Positions 1-9,079 are shown, numbered from the stretch's first letter. The stretch: DNA of 15,450 nt from Cruorifilaria tuberocauda (GCA_013365365.1 JABVXU010000911.1:1-15450); one strand, 5' to 3'. Translations and numbers: made by a program. The notes: generated by a model not told the origin, from the sequence alone.

Positions 1-287
1 TTCAAGATTTTTGTTCAACATGAAGAAAAGGGACAAGACAATGGTTGTATTCCATCGTGAAAAGATCCCACTTTTGTCATATTCGTCAATTATGTTGTAG
101 AAGAATAAGGTAAGAATTTTCTTTAGTTTAATTAAAACTAATAAAAATCTTGGAATTTTATACGTTCAATATAACAACCGTTTGACCATTTATGCAGTCT
201 TTTAATGATAATATTGCAATTATTTTTACACTTCTTTACTCAAAAAAACTTGATTAATTAGGAAAATTATATTGAAAATGTGAAAAC
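1..287 (-). other. Kir intron 3 (5' part)
   Basis: This intronic sequence starts with the GTTTTC donor at 287 and runs off the window. Positions 1-126 are less AT-rich and open in one minus frame, but nothing there resembles the Kir C-terminal domain. Confidence 0.7.
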
Positions 288-431
288 CTGAATATAATAG
301 TTGCAGCTCGTTTAATAGGCCTTGCTAATTTAGCAAATATTACACCTGTCATTAATGTATGGCACATAACACCAATCATAAATTGAAGGCACATTGTTAT
401 AATAATTAATGGACATTCACTTGTTGGATAT
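288..431 (-). CDS. Kir channel exon 3: filter exit, TM2 and inner gate
   Basis: The acceptor TTTTTTTAG precedes A, which completes AGA (Arg) of GYGFR across the intron. The 47 full codons encode YPTSECP with the second disulphide Cys, TM2 (about LIIITMCLQFMIGVMCHTLM) with the hinge Gly of MTGV, the inner-gate block FAKLARPIKR and ATIIF. It aligns without gaps to Kir2 from ECP through ATIIF(S). The TM2 position that is Asp in strong rectifiers is His here (VMCHTL). The exon ends TTCAG|GTTTTC in phase 2. The next exon should begin with the rest of a Ser/Arg codon and the SK.A.I..R.G.L block; no such sequence occurs in positions 1-287. Confidence 0.94.
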
Positions 432-1805
432 CTAAAAAAACGATAGAAAAAATTTTGACGGATTAAAAATTTTTCCTTAATTTTGCCATAAGAAATAACT
501 GTGAAAGAAAAACTAGAAGAGTAGCTATGATAGCTTTAATTTATTCAACTATTCAACTATAATTCAATTTCGTTGCTAAATTTGAAATGCAAAACTTTCA
601 TTTCTCAATCAATAGTAATCATAAACGTTTTCAATATTCTTTTTTCTAAAACAAAAGATGCTGCAGAAAATTTTGACTGAACAAACCAAGAATTTCTTCT
701 CAATTTTGCCATAAATGATTGTAGGAGAAAAACGAGGAGCTAACTGTAATTTGATTTAATTGCTAAAATTTTCTATTTTTCAACCAATGGTAATCATATG
801 TATATACATATATATGTATATATATATATATATTCAATATTGTTTTTCTTTTCGAATTTACGAAATTTATTTATTGAAAAGAAATTTCAAATTTATATAA
901 ACAATCAAGAAAGAAAAAAAATTTATAACCTAAAACCATAACCAATCGTTGTTTGAGTTGTAAATGAAAATAAAAAGATATTTGTTTTACTATTAGCATT
1001 CATAATACATGGTATCCAATTTGGATCGTTGATGTGTTCGAAATCACCATGTATCGTACTGAAGAAATAGTAAACCGAGAAGAAAAATGTCCATGAAGCG
1101 ATAAATGATGTTGCAAAAAATAGTAATGTCCAACGCCATCTGATTTCAATTACTGTTGTAAAGATATCACTAAAATTTAATTCATTTTAATTTACAATAA
1201 GTTTGAAGAAGTTAAAGAATTAAAAAGTTTTTTCAATTCGTTTTTCTACCAATTCCTTAGAAAACTTATTGTGAGTCTTTTACAAATGATATATCGGGTG
1301 AAATTATAGTTGTTAGTTAGCTCTCATTATGCTTTGTTATGCTAACAATTAATCCAAATTTCATTAACGAATTTTTAGATAATAAATCTTCAAATTTCAT
1401 ACGCCGTGAAGCAATTTTTTTTTTTCAGAAAAATGTTCTATTATAATGACATATTTAATGTAAAGCTTGAATGAGAATGATTTATTTCCGTCTTTACTTA
1501 AATATCATTTCATGGTTCGTTATTGAGAGATTTCTTTAAAAAAAAAGGCCTTCTTGTTTATCATATACTCAAGGAAGATTGATGTGAGGGAAAGGAAAAC
1601 AAGAGAAGATGAATAAAAAAGAAGTGATAAGAAACCTGAAATATTTCCGTCGTTGCTTGGGTACATTAACAAGTGATATATTACATATGCCACCTTTTTG
1701 TACTAATCTATTGCGAATTCGACGTGAACCAATTCGAGGTGCTTTAAAGAAACGCGATGAACGCTCTCGATTATCTGAGGTCATTAAGGTATTCTTGCAT
1801 TCCAT
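288..1805 (-). CDS. Inward-rectifier potassium channel (Kir/irk family), 5' three exons, partial gene
   Basis: The product is a two-transmembrane K+ channel subunit that would assemble as a tetramer in the plasma membrane and pass K+ inward more readily than outward. The joined exons (1805-1636, 1169-930, 431-288) give about 185 residues in one frame. In order they show the Kir N-terminal block ending KQRRKYFS, the slide-helix motif DIFTT, the RWRW motif at the start of TM1, an extracellular Cys before the pore helix, the filter TTIGYGFR, YPTSECP with the second conserved extracellular Cys, TM2, and the inner-gate basic cluster AKLARPIKR. From RNRLVQKGG onward it aligns without gaps to vertebrate Kir2 over the N-terminus, the pore helix and TM2. 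The C-terminal PIP2-binding and cytoplasmic domain is absent because the gene continues beyond position 1. All three exons end AG|GT in phase 2. Family assignment is very secure; the exact paralogue is not assigned. Confidence 0.95.
447..855. repeat. Diverged direct duplication inside Kir intron 2
   Basis: Two copies, about 447-650 and 665-855, share ordered landmarks: AATTTTGAC (451 and 669), AATTTTGCCATAA (479 and 702), GAAAAAC.AG, TTGCTAAA, AAT.GTAATCAT (611 and 786) and TTCAATATT (630 and 833). Offsets between copies range from about 175 to 223 because of indels, so the duplication is old. Confidence 0.7.
796..833. repeat. TA/TATG microsatellite
   Basis: An alternating purine-pyrimidine run, ATATGTATATACATATATATG followed by TATATA, lies inside the second intron-2 duplication copy. 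It accounts for part of the length difference between the copies. Confidence 0.85.
930..1169 (-). CDS. Kir channel exon 2: slide helix, TM1, pore helix and selectivity filter
   Basis: Exon 2 begins after TTTTAG, where T completes AGT (Ser), and ends AG before GTTATA. It encodes 79 full codons. DIFTT and IRWRW are the slide helix and the start of TM1 and include basic residues that contact PIP2 in the family. TM1 follows and is unusually Phe-rich (WTFFFSVYYFF). HGDF and a Cys in WIPC match the extracellular loop and the conserved disulphide Cys. The pore helix is FLFSFTTQ and the filter is TIGYG. Vertebrate Kir channels have Glu where this protein has the first Thr of FTTQ. A Lys (NSKTN) also lies at the start of the pore helix where Kir2 has Phe. 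The frame is uninterrupted. Confidence 0.95.
1170..1635 (-). other. Kir intron 1 (466 bases)
   Basis: This is an AT-rich intron with a GTTTCT donor and an ATTTTAG acceptor. I see no repeats or nested reading frame in it. Confidence 0.9.
1636..1805 (-). CDS. Kir channel exon 1: start and N-terminal cytoplasmic segment
   Basis: Exon 1 encodes 56 residues plus two bases of a split Ser codon. Residues 31-56 carry the Kir N-terminal signature RNRLVQKGGICN...NVPKQRRKYF, which precedes the slide helix and contributes to PIP2 gating in the family. The first 30 residues are basic and Ser/Arg-rich, as is usual for the variable Kir N-terminus. The ATG at 1805 is the first in-frame Met. There is an in-frame TGA twelve codons upstream and a TTTCTAG acceptor 14 bases upstream. 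A second Met (residue 8) or an internal acceptor ending CTCAG (about 1764) are alternative 5' limits. If the exon is internal, the frame is also open from the acceptor at 1819. The donor is AG|GTTTCT. Confidence 0.88.
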
Positions 1806-1835
1806 TACATTGGTGACTGCTAGAAATAATTTTTT
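1806..1835 (-). promoter_or_regulatory. Splice acceptor before the Kir start codon (trans- or cis-splice site)
   Basis: On the minus strand the sequence reads AAATTATTTCTAG|CAGTCACC, with AG at 1821-1820, followed by 14 bases and then the ATG at 1805. A short leader after a strong acceptor is the usual layout of a nematode trans-spliced mRNA 5' end. It could equally be the acceptor of a 5' intron whose first exon lies far to the right: the frame is open from the acceptor if it supplies the last two bases of a codon. The first ATG of the leader is followed at once by TAA. Confidence 0.5.
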
Positions 1836-2085
1836 TCATTTTATCCATGTTGTTAAAAATTTTCGAAATTTCAGTTCTTTTTATGATTATCAAAAAATCA
1901 TTAGTTATTATCATTATTTTTATGATGTTAATTTTGCTATCAATTCAATACTATCACTATATTTGCTAACAAGTTCCAGATAATTTTCAATAATTTCCAA
2001 TAAATATAGAAGTTCCAAATCAAAATTTAAACCATGAAAAAAAGTTTTGGCAGCTGATCTTTTAAAATTTCAAAATAAATTTACA
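1836..2085. other. AT-rich region upstream of the Kir gene
   Basis: No gene, clear TATA box or initiator was recognised. If the Kir mRNA is trans-spliced, its promoter could lie here or much further to the right. Confidence 0.5.
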
Positions 2086-2290
2086 ATGAAACGAAATGAA
2101 AAAAAAAAGAAAACGGGATTTATTGAGGAAGAAGCGATCATTGAGTTGCAAAATACAAAAAAAAAAAAAACGAATATTCCGCAAAAGTTCAACTAAAAAA
2201 TTTCCGGAAGGTGTGAAATGTCAAAAGTGTTATATCAATGTGCATTTTTTTCCCTTCATGTCCCTAAGTAACATTCATCTTTCTTCGTAA
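2086..2290 (+). other. Lys-rich open frames meeting at a 14-A run (doubtful coding)
   Basis: A frame from ATG 2086 gives 24 residues including TGFIEEEAIIELQNTK before the A14 run at 2157-2170. A second frame, open from 2096 to the stop at 2290, continues after the run with RIFRKSSTKKFPEGVKCQKC. Both halves have a less AT-biased residue mix than the surroundings, but only a net one-base change in the homopolymer would join them. It may be a decayed or misread exon, or chance. No family is recognised, and CQKC is too short to support a zinc site. Confidence 0.2.
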
Positions 2291-3035
2291 TGGATGGAAA
2301 GGAGTTATTCTCATAAATTTTGTTTGAATTGATGCAAATTCATTTTACGAAGTAAAAATTGAATCAGCGAAACTAAACTGTTAATTATACATTTAAAAAT
2401 GGAAATGAAATAGAAAAAAATTGAATTATATTACCTGAAAAAGAAAAAGGAAAAAAAAAAACGAAAATTAATGAACTTCAAATAATTGAAGCAACATAAT
2501 ATATAAAAGAAGAAAAAAGCAAAAATTTCTCTAAAAGTGCAGTCGTATAATTTCAAAAAAATTAACAGCTAAATAGATCGAAAAAAGCATCTAACAAAAT
2601 GAATTAATAGTATGTTATCAAAGATAATCAATAAATGAACTTATAATCTAAACAATAAAAATAATAGTACAAATGATATTTGGAACTGATAAACTGAAAT
2701 GAAGTACTTTTAATGCGATACAATTAACACATTGCATTTCTGCTACAATGCTAAAGTGATAAAGAACAGTAATAGAAATTTTTAATAAAAATTATAGTCA
2801 GCTAATTAAACAAATTACAAATCTAATTAATAAAGGAGAAAAACGAAGTATTACATGATCATCTAATCGATCAAAATTTTATTCTATAATATTGTTTTAA
2901 AAATATCAATGAAATAAAAAAGTAATTGCATTAGTTAAAAATAAACTTGAACTATTGTAAAATTTTTTACGTACTGTGTGTGGAAACAATTTGATTTTAT
3001 TTAATCATTTGTTTTTTTTCTCAAAGAAATAACGG
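2291..3035. other. AT-rich non-coding stretch
   Basis: Every frame is closed by frequent stops, and I see no genes or structured repeats. Scattered A runs dominate. Confidence 0.6.
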
Positions 3036-3312
3036 TTTACTAAAGTTAGCAATCAATATATTAGTTTTCATTAATATCTAGCAGCTAATTAATTTCTGAT
3101 TTTTAATAGAGTTATATTAAATAATAAAAATAAGACAGCATTTTTTCTATAATATTAATAACTATATATAAAAAATATCGATTTATTAAAGTTAACAATC
3201 AATATATCATTTTTAATTAATATCTAGTAGCTATTTAATTTGTGATTTTTAATAAAGTTGTATTAAATAACAAAAATAATAGATAGCATTTTTTCGATAA
3301 TATTAATAACTT
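3036..3312. repeat. Diverged tandem duplication, 146-base offset
   Basis: Copy A (about 3036-3163) and copy B (about 3182-3312) both run TAAAGTTA.CAATCAATATAT, then TTAATATCTAG.AGCTA, then TGATTTTTAATA.AGTT, then AGCATTTTTTC and AATATTAATAACT. The offset is 146 bases (3041 to 3187). Most differences are single substitutions. Confidence 0.85.
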
Positions 3313-3373
3313 CAATTGTTTTAATAAACAGTAAAATATTAATAATTTCATTTGTTTTAATCAACAATAAAAT
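3301..3373. repeat. 36-base tandem duplication
   Basis: TATTAATAACTTCAATTG... at 3301 is repeated at 3337 as TATTAATAATTTCATTTG..., each followed by TTTTAAT.AACA.TAAAATAT. It abuts the 146-base duplication, as if the same end had been copied again. Confidence 0.8.
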
Positions 3374-4196
3374 ATCTAAATGTCAAATAATAAATAATAA
3401 AAAAAAAATGATAGTAAACAGGAATCGTTATATCAATAATTTTCATACTCAATATTGCTAATAATACTACTAATAATATTATTATCTCTATCTCAGTATT
3501 GATAATTTTTAGATTAATAATGAAAGTACCATGATACGAATTGAATTATATGCTTCTCAATGAATAAAAAAAAAAAAAAAGGAAAAGCATCATTTCAAAT
3601 GTTAATGAAAAGCTAAATAATAATAAAATAAAATTGTTCGTAGAATCATCAAAAGTGCTAGTGAAAAAGAAAAAAAGATTTTTTTTTTTGAACATATGAA
3701 TTTTTTTTTCTTTTACAATAAATTTCTATCAAAATAGCATTTATTCAAGAAATAAAAAGGCATCCGTTAGCATAATAACAATAACTTTTATTATTACAAC
3801 TTAACTATTATTACTACAACTTAGTCATCATTATATATAGAACTTAGTTATTATTATTATTACTATTATAGTCTAAAAACGGAATCTCATGCAAATAACC
3901 TGAAATTGGAAAAAAATTCACAAGAGTTGAAGATATAAAGAGAAAAGTAGGGAGGAGGAAATGAGGTTAGCAGTCAATGAGTTATTCGACATATAACATG
4001 CAATCGATTTATGTAATGATCTAATAAAATTAATAAAGCATAAGCGATTAACAACAAATATATTCTCCTCCCACATTCCTACTTTCCATATACTTCGAAG
4101 ATCATTAATTAAAACCACAAAATGTTAGACTTGTAAATTGCAAAAAAAAAAAAGTAAGTAAATTGAAGAAAAGGATGGAATAAAAGTAGCACATCA
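3374..4196. other. AT-rich non-coding stretch with ATT-rich repeats
   Basis: At 3781-3870 the motif ACAACTTA.T/GAACTTAGT alternates with ATTATTATTACT three times, a degenerate trinucleotide-rich array. A minus-strand open frame at 3918-4118 lacks homology and splice context. No gene is supported. Confidence 0.6.
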
Positions 4197-4546
4197 ATAC
4201 ATATATACACACATACATCACATACACTCACATACACACATACATATACACGGATACGCGCACACATACATCACATACACTCATATACAAGCGCATAAAT
4301 ATACATACACACATATACATGCATACATATACATATACACATAATATATGTATGCGTGTATATACATATATATTCATACACACATATATATATATACATA
4401 CATACATACACGTACACTCACATACAAGTACACGCACACACACATACAAGACATACATGCACACATACATACACACAAATATATTCACATACATACATAT
4501 ATTTAGAATACATATACGTATATTAACACACGTATAGACACACATA
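4197..4546. repeat. CA/TACA compound microsatellite
   Basis: About 350 bases of (ACATACAC)n, (TACA)n and (TATACA)n carry almost no G on the plus strand. The degenerate phase produces long meaningless open frames on both strands. The imperfections indicate an old array. Confidence 0.95.
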
Positions 4547-6575
4547 TATGTTTTGTTCGATAAGTGAAAATTGTTGTAAATTAAAAAAAAAAAGGGATAA
4601 AAAAAAATACAAATATTTACCTCATTACTCATCTCAATTCATCATTTGTCCTTTTTTTTTTTTTTTAAAAAAAATTTTTAATGCTTCACAAAATTTTACT
4701 CCCTCAAAAAAAAGAAAAAAAGAAAAAAAAAAGTGCCTTGACAATTTTCTTATATTTCTCTGTTACATCTCATCTTTCATAACTAATTTTTTTTTCTCCT
4801 TTCGTACTAATTGTTTTTGAAGAAAATTGAAATTTGCTCATTTATTTTTTTTTTTTTGAAAGTATCAAATAACTTTTAAATTACACATTTTACAATCAAT
4901 TTTATAAGTACAATCATTTAATCTTATAAGTGCAATCAATTTAACAAACAAAAAAAATTCTTATGATAAAATTTTTATGATTATGAATTAGAAGAAAAAC
5001 GAAAAAATAAAGCGAAGCAAAAATATATTATTATGAATTAAATATGCTATTATATTAAAATATAACTATAATAAATATTATTCCGATAATAGATAATTTA
5101 ATTAAGCAATTAATTAATTTTAATAAATTTATAGGAATAGAATTTGCTTTTTTTTTCGTTTTCATGTTTTTATGTTGCTAATTTCTAATTAATAAATTAC
5201 AATTTATGGTATAATCTTTAAACGAAAACAAAAAAAGAATTAAATATTTTGCTAGGATGAGAGACAAAAACTGAAACGGCAAATAGATAGATCTTACTTA
5301 GCTTTTTCTCATTGAATTTTCATTATCACCAATAATGATTATTCGATCACTACCCAAACAAGATGTTAATGCAAACTACTAAAAAAGCTATCTTTCAAAA
5401 TCTTAATCACCATCCCATTCAATCCTCTTTATTTTTTTTTTCTCTACAAAAAATTAAAGTTCAAATTAAGACTAGCTATCTATCAGATGATATCAATCAT
5501 ATTGGGTTGTTAGTTGATCGAATTTCAACAAAATAAAGATAACTGAAAATTAACCCTTTGTGTAAAGCTAGCTAAATTTTTCAGTAATCTAAATTTTCTG
5601 TAATTTTTCTTTAAAATTTCGTTAATCATAATTTCATAATTTAGAGAAAATTTATGAAGAGAAAAAAAAATAAGCAAAATTTACAGTTTAACAGTGTAAA
5701 TTATTAAAAATTGCAAATAGATTTTATTATTGTTTGATTATTTTCAACAATAATGAATTTAAATCAATAAATGAAATTTAAAAAAGTGCACAAAAACGAA
5801 CGGAAAATGTTAAATAATTACAAAATTTTCGAGCACAATCGATTACATTTCGATAAATCAATTGATGGAAAATACGATAAACAGTGAAATGAATCATTTT
5901 CATTTTTGATTTCATTTTCAATAATTTTTTTTTTTTAATCTTTAAACATTTAGAAATTTATAAAATCATTTCGAAACATCGATGAAATACTAAACACTTA
6001 GCTCAAATCATTCAATTCAATTATATTATAACTAGAAAATATAATTATTAAAATCTAATAAAATATTTCTTAGCAAACTGACAAATCCTAATTTGTTAGA
6101 TTATCGCATATTTCTCATAAACAAATTAATAACTAATAAAGTATTTTAAGCTTTATTGATTAAGAAAAAGAAAATAATTTTTTATCTTTTTAAAAGCAAA
6201 TATTTTAAAGTTAAAAAATGGCAAAATTTTTATTAGTAACGATTGATAAAATAAAATTTATTGCATTCTCAACTGCAAACAAACATTTCCCGATCATTTC
6301 ATTCTCACTGTTATTTCTTTTTTTTTTTATTCCCATTTATCTATTCCAATTTTGAATATTGAAAATTGTATTGGAAATGATTTACCTCATCTCTTTTCAT
6401 TTCTCTCGCATTATGATTTATCAAACACAAAGAATAAAGAAAGAAAAAGGAGTTTAAAAAAAAACCTAAGCATTGAAATTTGTGAAAATGAGCTGTTAGA
6501 ATATTAGGAGAAATTTAATTTAGCAAATAGCATATAGAATAACGAATAATAAATTTAAGTAAATTTAAAAATACT
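4547..6575. other. Long AT-rich region without a recognisable gene
   Basis: It contains many A and T homopolymers (for example 4647-4680 and 4710-4731). A short minus-strand open stretch at about 5300-5388, reading CLGSDRIIIIGDNENS before a stop, is the only part with a protein-like composition. Its upstream acceptor (TTTTTAGTAG) and downstream GTAAGA would be exon borders except for the stop just before the GT. I name no gene here. Confidence 0.5.
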
Positions 6576-6845
6576 ACTCTAATAAATTAATAATGAATAA
6601 ATATTATCAGTAATATCAATATTAGTATATTCACCTATAAACTGATAATGAATGATAATATTATCAGATAATATCAACATCTAATTCAGCAGATAATATA
6701 CACAATCAACATCTAAATAATATCATCTAATTACTTATGATCGTGTAATTGATGAAAATTTAATTTAATAATATCAGTATATTTCCCTAATAAATTGACA
6801 ATGAATGAATATTATCAGATAATATCAGTGTTATCTAATTACTTA
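6576..6845. repeat. Local repeat cluster with paired AATATTATCAGATAATAT hairpins
   Basis: Three related blocks begin CTAATAAATT.A.AATGAAT (about 6576, 6635 and 6788) and continue to ATTATCAG.AATATCA. The second and third each contain a perfect 8+1+8 inverted repeat (6658-6674 and 6809-6825). The string ATCTAATTACTTATGATCGT occurs at about 6725 and again at about 6834. The last two modules are about 152 bases apart. Confidence 0.75.
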
Positions 6846-7025
6846 TGATCGTATAAAATGAAAACTGAATTTTTTTCATTTCCAGGATATTTATTTGAGA
6901 AAGATTGAAGAAAAGAAAAAAAAGAACAAAAAAAAAATTGAATTGATATTTAAATATATCTTGAAAAATACATCTGAAAATTTCAAATGATTTGAAATCA
7001 TAGGATACAAAAAAAAAAAAAAAAT

Positions 7026-7257
7026 TTATCTATGTGCGGATTTTGACGAACTCTCTACACTATAGCAGCTTAAATGTAAAGCTTTTGGGTAATAGATGGC
7101 AAAAGCTGCATCAATATCGGCATCTACGGCACGTTTAACATCTTACTTAATGGACTTCCAGAAAAATGGAACTCCATTTTGGAACAAATTACCATATAAT
7201 TTCATTTCTAATATCCGATTTCGATTATTTACTTTGCATTCCCTCGATAATGATTAG
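7026..7257. other. Less AT-rich island, open on both strands; possible decayed coding or transposase sequence
   Basis: This island stands out from its surroundings in base composition. On minus, 7205-7026 reads as a frame broken only by one TAA (codon 21), with protein-like content such as DADIDAAFAIYYPKALHLSC. On plus, 7096-7257 is a 53-residue ATG-initiated frame. Two further plus frames contain NRWQK and GLPEKWNS, which recall the LP.RW.K motif near the C-terminus of mariner transposases. Because several frames look equally plausible, coding sense cannot be assigned. A relic is likelier than a live gene. Confidence 0.35.
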
Positions 7258-8294
7258 CTTTTTATCATTCATTGATTCCTTTTTTTTCCAGATAGTTAAA
7301 GCTATATATTCATAGCTTTTTTGTTTTTTTTTTCCTTTTTGGTATTGTACTGAAAATACTTGAACTTTATGAAGAAAGTTTAAATCAAGCAATTAAGCTT
7401 AAGCTTTTTTTTCTTTTTCCTCAATTAATCATCCATCTAGAAATTTGTAATTTTCGATTAAATTAAATTTTGGTGTATTTTCAAAATATTCTTACGAAAT
7501 ATAATCCGAATTTTTACATCATACTTTCTTAAACACTCTTGAGAAAATCATTTTGAGAAATAAAATAAACAAATTTATCATCTTAACAAAAAAAAAGAAG
7601 AATAAAAAAAGTACATGCTATTAGAATTATTGGGAATTGAACACACAGGTTAAAACAATTTAATTTATTTTCATTAAAATATATATATATATATATATTA
7701 AAATATTTATTCGATTATACGAAAAAATTGGAAAAGCAGCAAATTATTATTATTATTGGTGAAAAAAAAAATTGAATTCAAATTTTCAAGTTAATGAAAT
7801 TGAAGGAATGAAAAGCAAGAAAATTATAGTTAAATGAAAAATAAAATTTCGATAACAGGAAGAAGATTATCTTTTGAGTAGAAGGAATTATTAGAATATA
7901 CCGGGACTTATTTCGTTTTTTCTTTTTTTTTTTTTTCCTTGAATGAAATAAGCAATAAGATGAAAGTACAAGTGAACGAAAAGAGGTGATGGAGAAATGA
8001 ATGTGCTCTTATTTCAATTCAGTAGAGATATAAGCAATGCTTTGAATAGATTGAAATTTCATTTTATTAGCTTATTTCCCATCACATAAAATTTTAACCA
8101 TAAATTTTTTTCATTTAACATCAAAAAAAAAAAACGAAAACAGAGATGTGATATATATAAGTGCAATTTAATAATATGTATATACATACATCCATAATAT
8201 TTTAATATCAATAAAAACAAAACCATATTTCTTTTAAACTACTCTAATTATATTTAAATTAAACTTACTTTAACATTTGCTAATATTCTTTTAG
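7258..8294. other. AT-rich region without a recognisable gene
   Basis: It holds a pure (TA)n run at about 7679-7698 and an ATT run near 7747. No exon with supportable borders was found. Confidence 0.55.
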
Positions 8295-8480
8295 GTGTAC
8301 GTACAAAAAAGGGCAATATTAAAAGGTGAAGTAACTGAAATAGAAGCAAAGATTGAACATTTTTATTTACGATTAAATTTAATAACTTTTTTTACAAAAA
8401 AAAAAGAGGAAATCTACAAATGTTTGAAAATGACAAACAGAAACTGTTCAAACAAAAAATTGCTTATTTCACTAGTTTGA
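8295..8480 (+). CDS. Candidate plus-strand terminal exon, unknown product
   Basis: The acceptor ATATTCTTTTAG ends at 8294 and is followed by 61 open codons to TGA at 8480. Residues 7-27 (AILKGEVTEIEAKIEHFYLRL) have an amphipathic, heptad-like pattern, followed by a Lys-rich middle and a short hydrophobic tail. If translation enters by splicing, the first codon is GTG for Val. No partner exon was found upstream and no family is recognised. The composition after residue 34 drifts toward Lys/Asn and may be non-coding. A donor after TTAAAAG (GTGAAG) could end the exon early. Confidence 0.3.
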   Translation: MYVQKRAILKGEVTEIEAKIEHFYLRLNLITFFTKKKEEIYKCLKMTNRNCSNKKLLISLV

Positions 8481-9079
8481 ATTTAACTATTTTAAAAGAA
8501 AAAAAAAATTCGAAAGTCGATCAATAAATCACGAAAAATTTTTCATATATTTATCATAAATGAACGATAAGAATTAAAGATATGATTACGTAAATCATCG
8601 TTTTTATTTTTTTTTTGCACAGCAAATTTTATTAATTACTCCAAATTGCAATAATTTGTTTTTGTTAATAAGCTAATAATAAGCATCTTGCTAATAAATA
8701 TATTTTTGAAAAAAAAACAGATTATTTGTAGATTATGCTTCTTTCCATAATAATCAATCTGCTTTATTAATTGTGCCATGAAAAATTACTTAAATGATTA
8801 ATGAATTTCGCTTAATGAATAATAGAAAATTGCTGATCATTTAACTTATTGCAAATTAATTTTTTGTTCGATCAAAAATATTAAATGAAAAAAAAAGAAC
8901 CCTAAGTAAATAATTCAAACTATTGTTTTAAAATTGTTAATTGCATTATTTTTGCTCCAGTTGATTTGAAATTTAAAAATGCCTAAAGAATATTTTTTTT
9001 TTAGCAGAGATATTTCGATAAGTAAATCGTTATCTCGAAATTAATAACAAATAAAGAGTATTAAACAATAAAATAAAAC
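8481..9079. other. AT-rich non-coding stretch
   Basis: No exon, repeat array or RNA gene was recognised. Confidence 0.55.

Larger units (their letters stand above)
432..929 (-). other. Kir intron 2 (498 bases)
   Basis: The donor is GTTATA and the acceptor TTTTTTTAG. The intron splits an Arg codon directly after the selectivity filter. It is filled almost entirely by a diverged direct duplication and a TA microsatellite, which are listed separately. Confidence 0.9.

Noticed and set aside
1..126. Minus-strand open stretch as Kir exon 4
   Set aside because: Its translation has no match to the SK.A.I..R.G.L block that must follow TM2, and no acceptor supplies the required phase.
1609..1983. 124-codon plus-strand open frame
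   Set aside because: Antisense shadow of Kir exon 1; the minus strand carries unmistakable Kir sequence and the 3' half is translated AT-rich noise.
4228..4632. Long Tyr/Val/Cys-rich frame on minus and a Thr/His/Tyr-rich frame on plus (4319-4537)
   Set aside because: Both are translations of the CA/TACA microsatellite.
4548..4820. 90-codon plus frame
   Set aside because: Composed of Lys, Phe and Asn codons from poly-A and poly-T runs; no splice context or homology.
5300..5388. Short minus stretch GSDRIIIIGDNENS as a kelch repeat
   Set aside because: It resembles kelch only in the I-I-G core, lacks the glycine pair and the Trp/Tyr positions, and ends in a stop.
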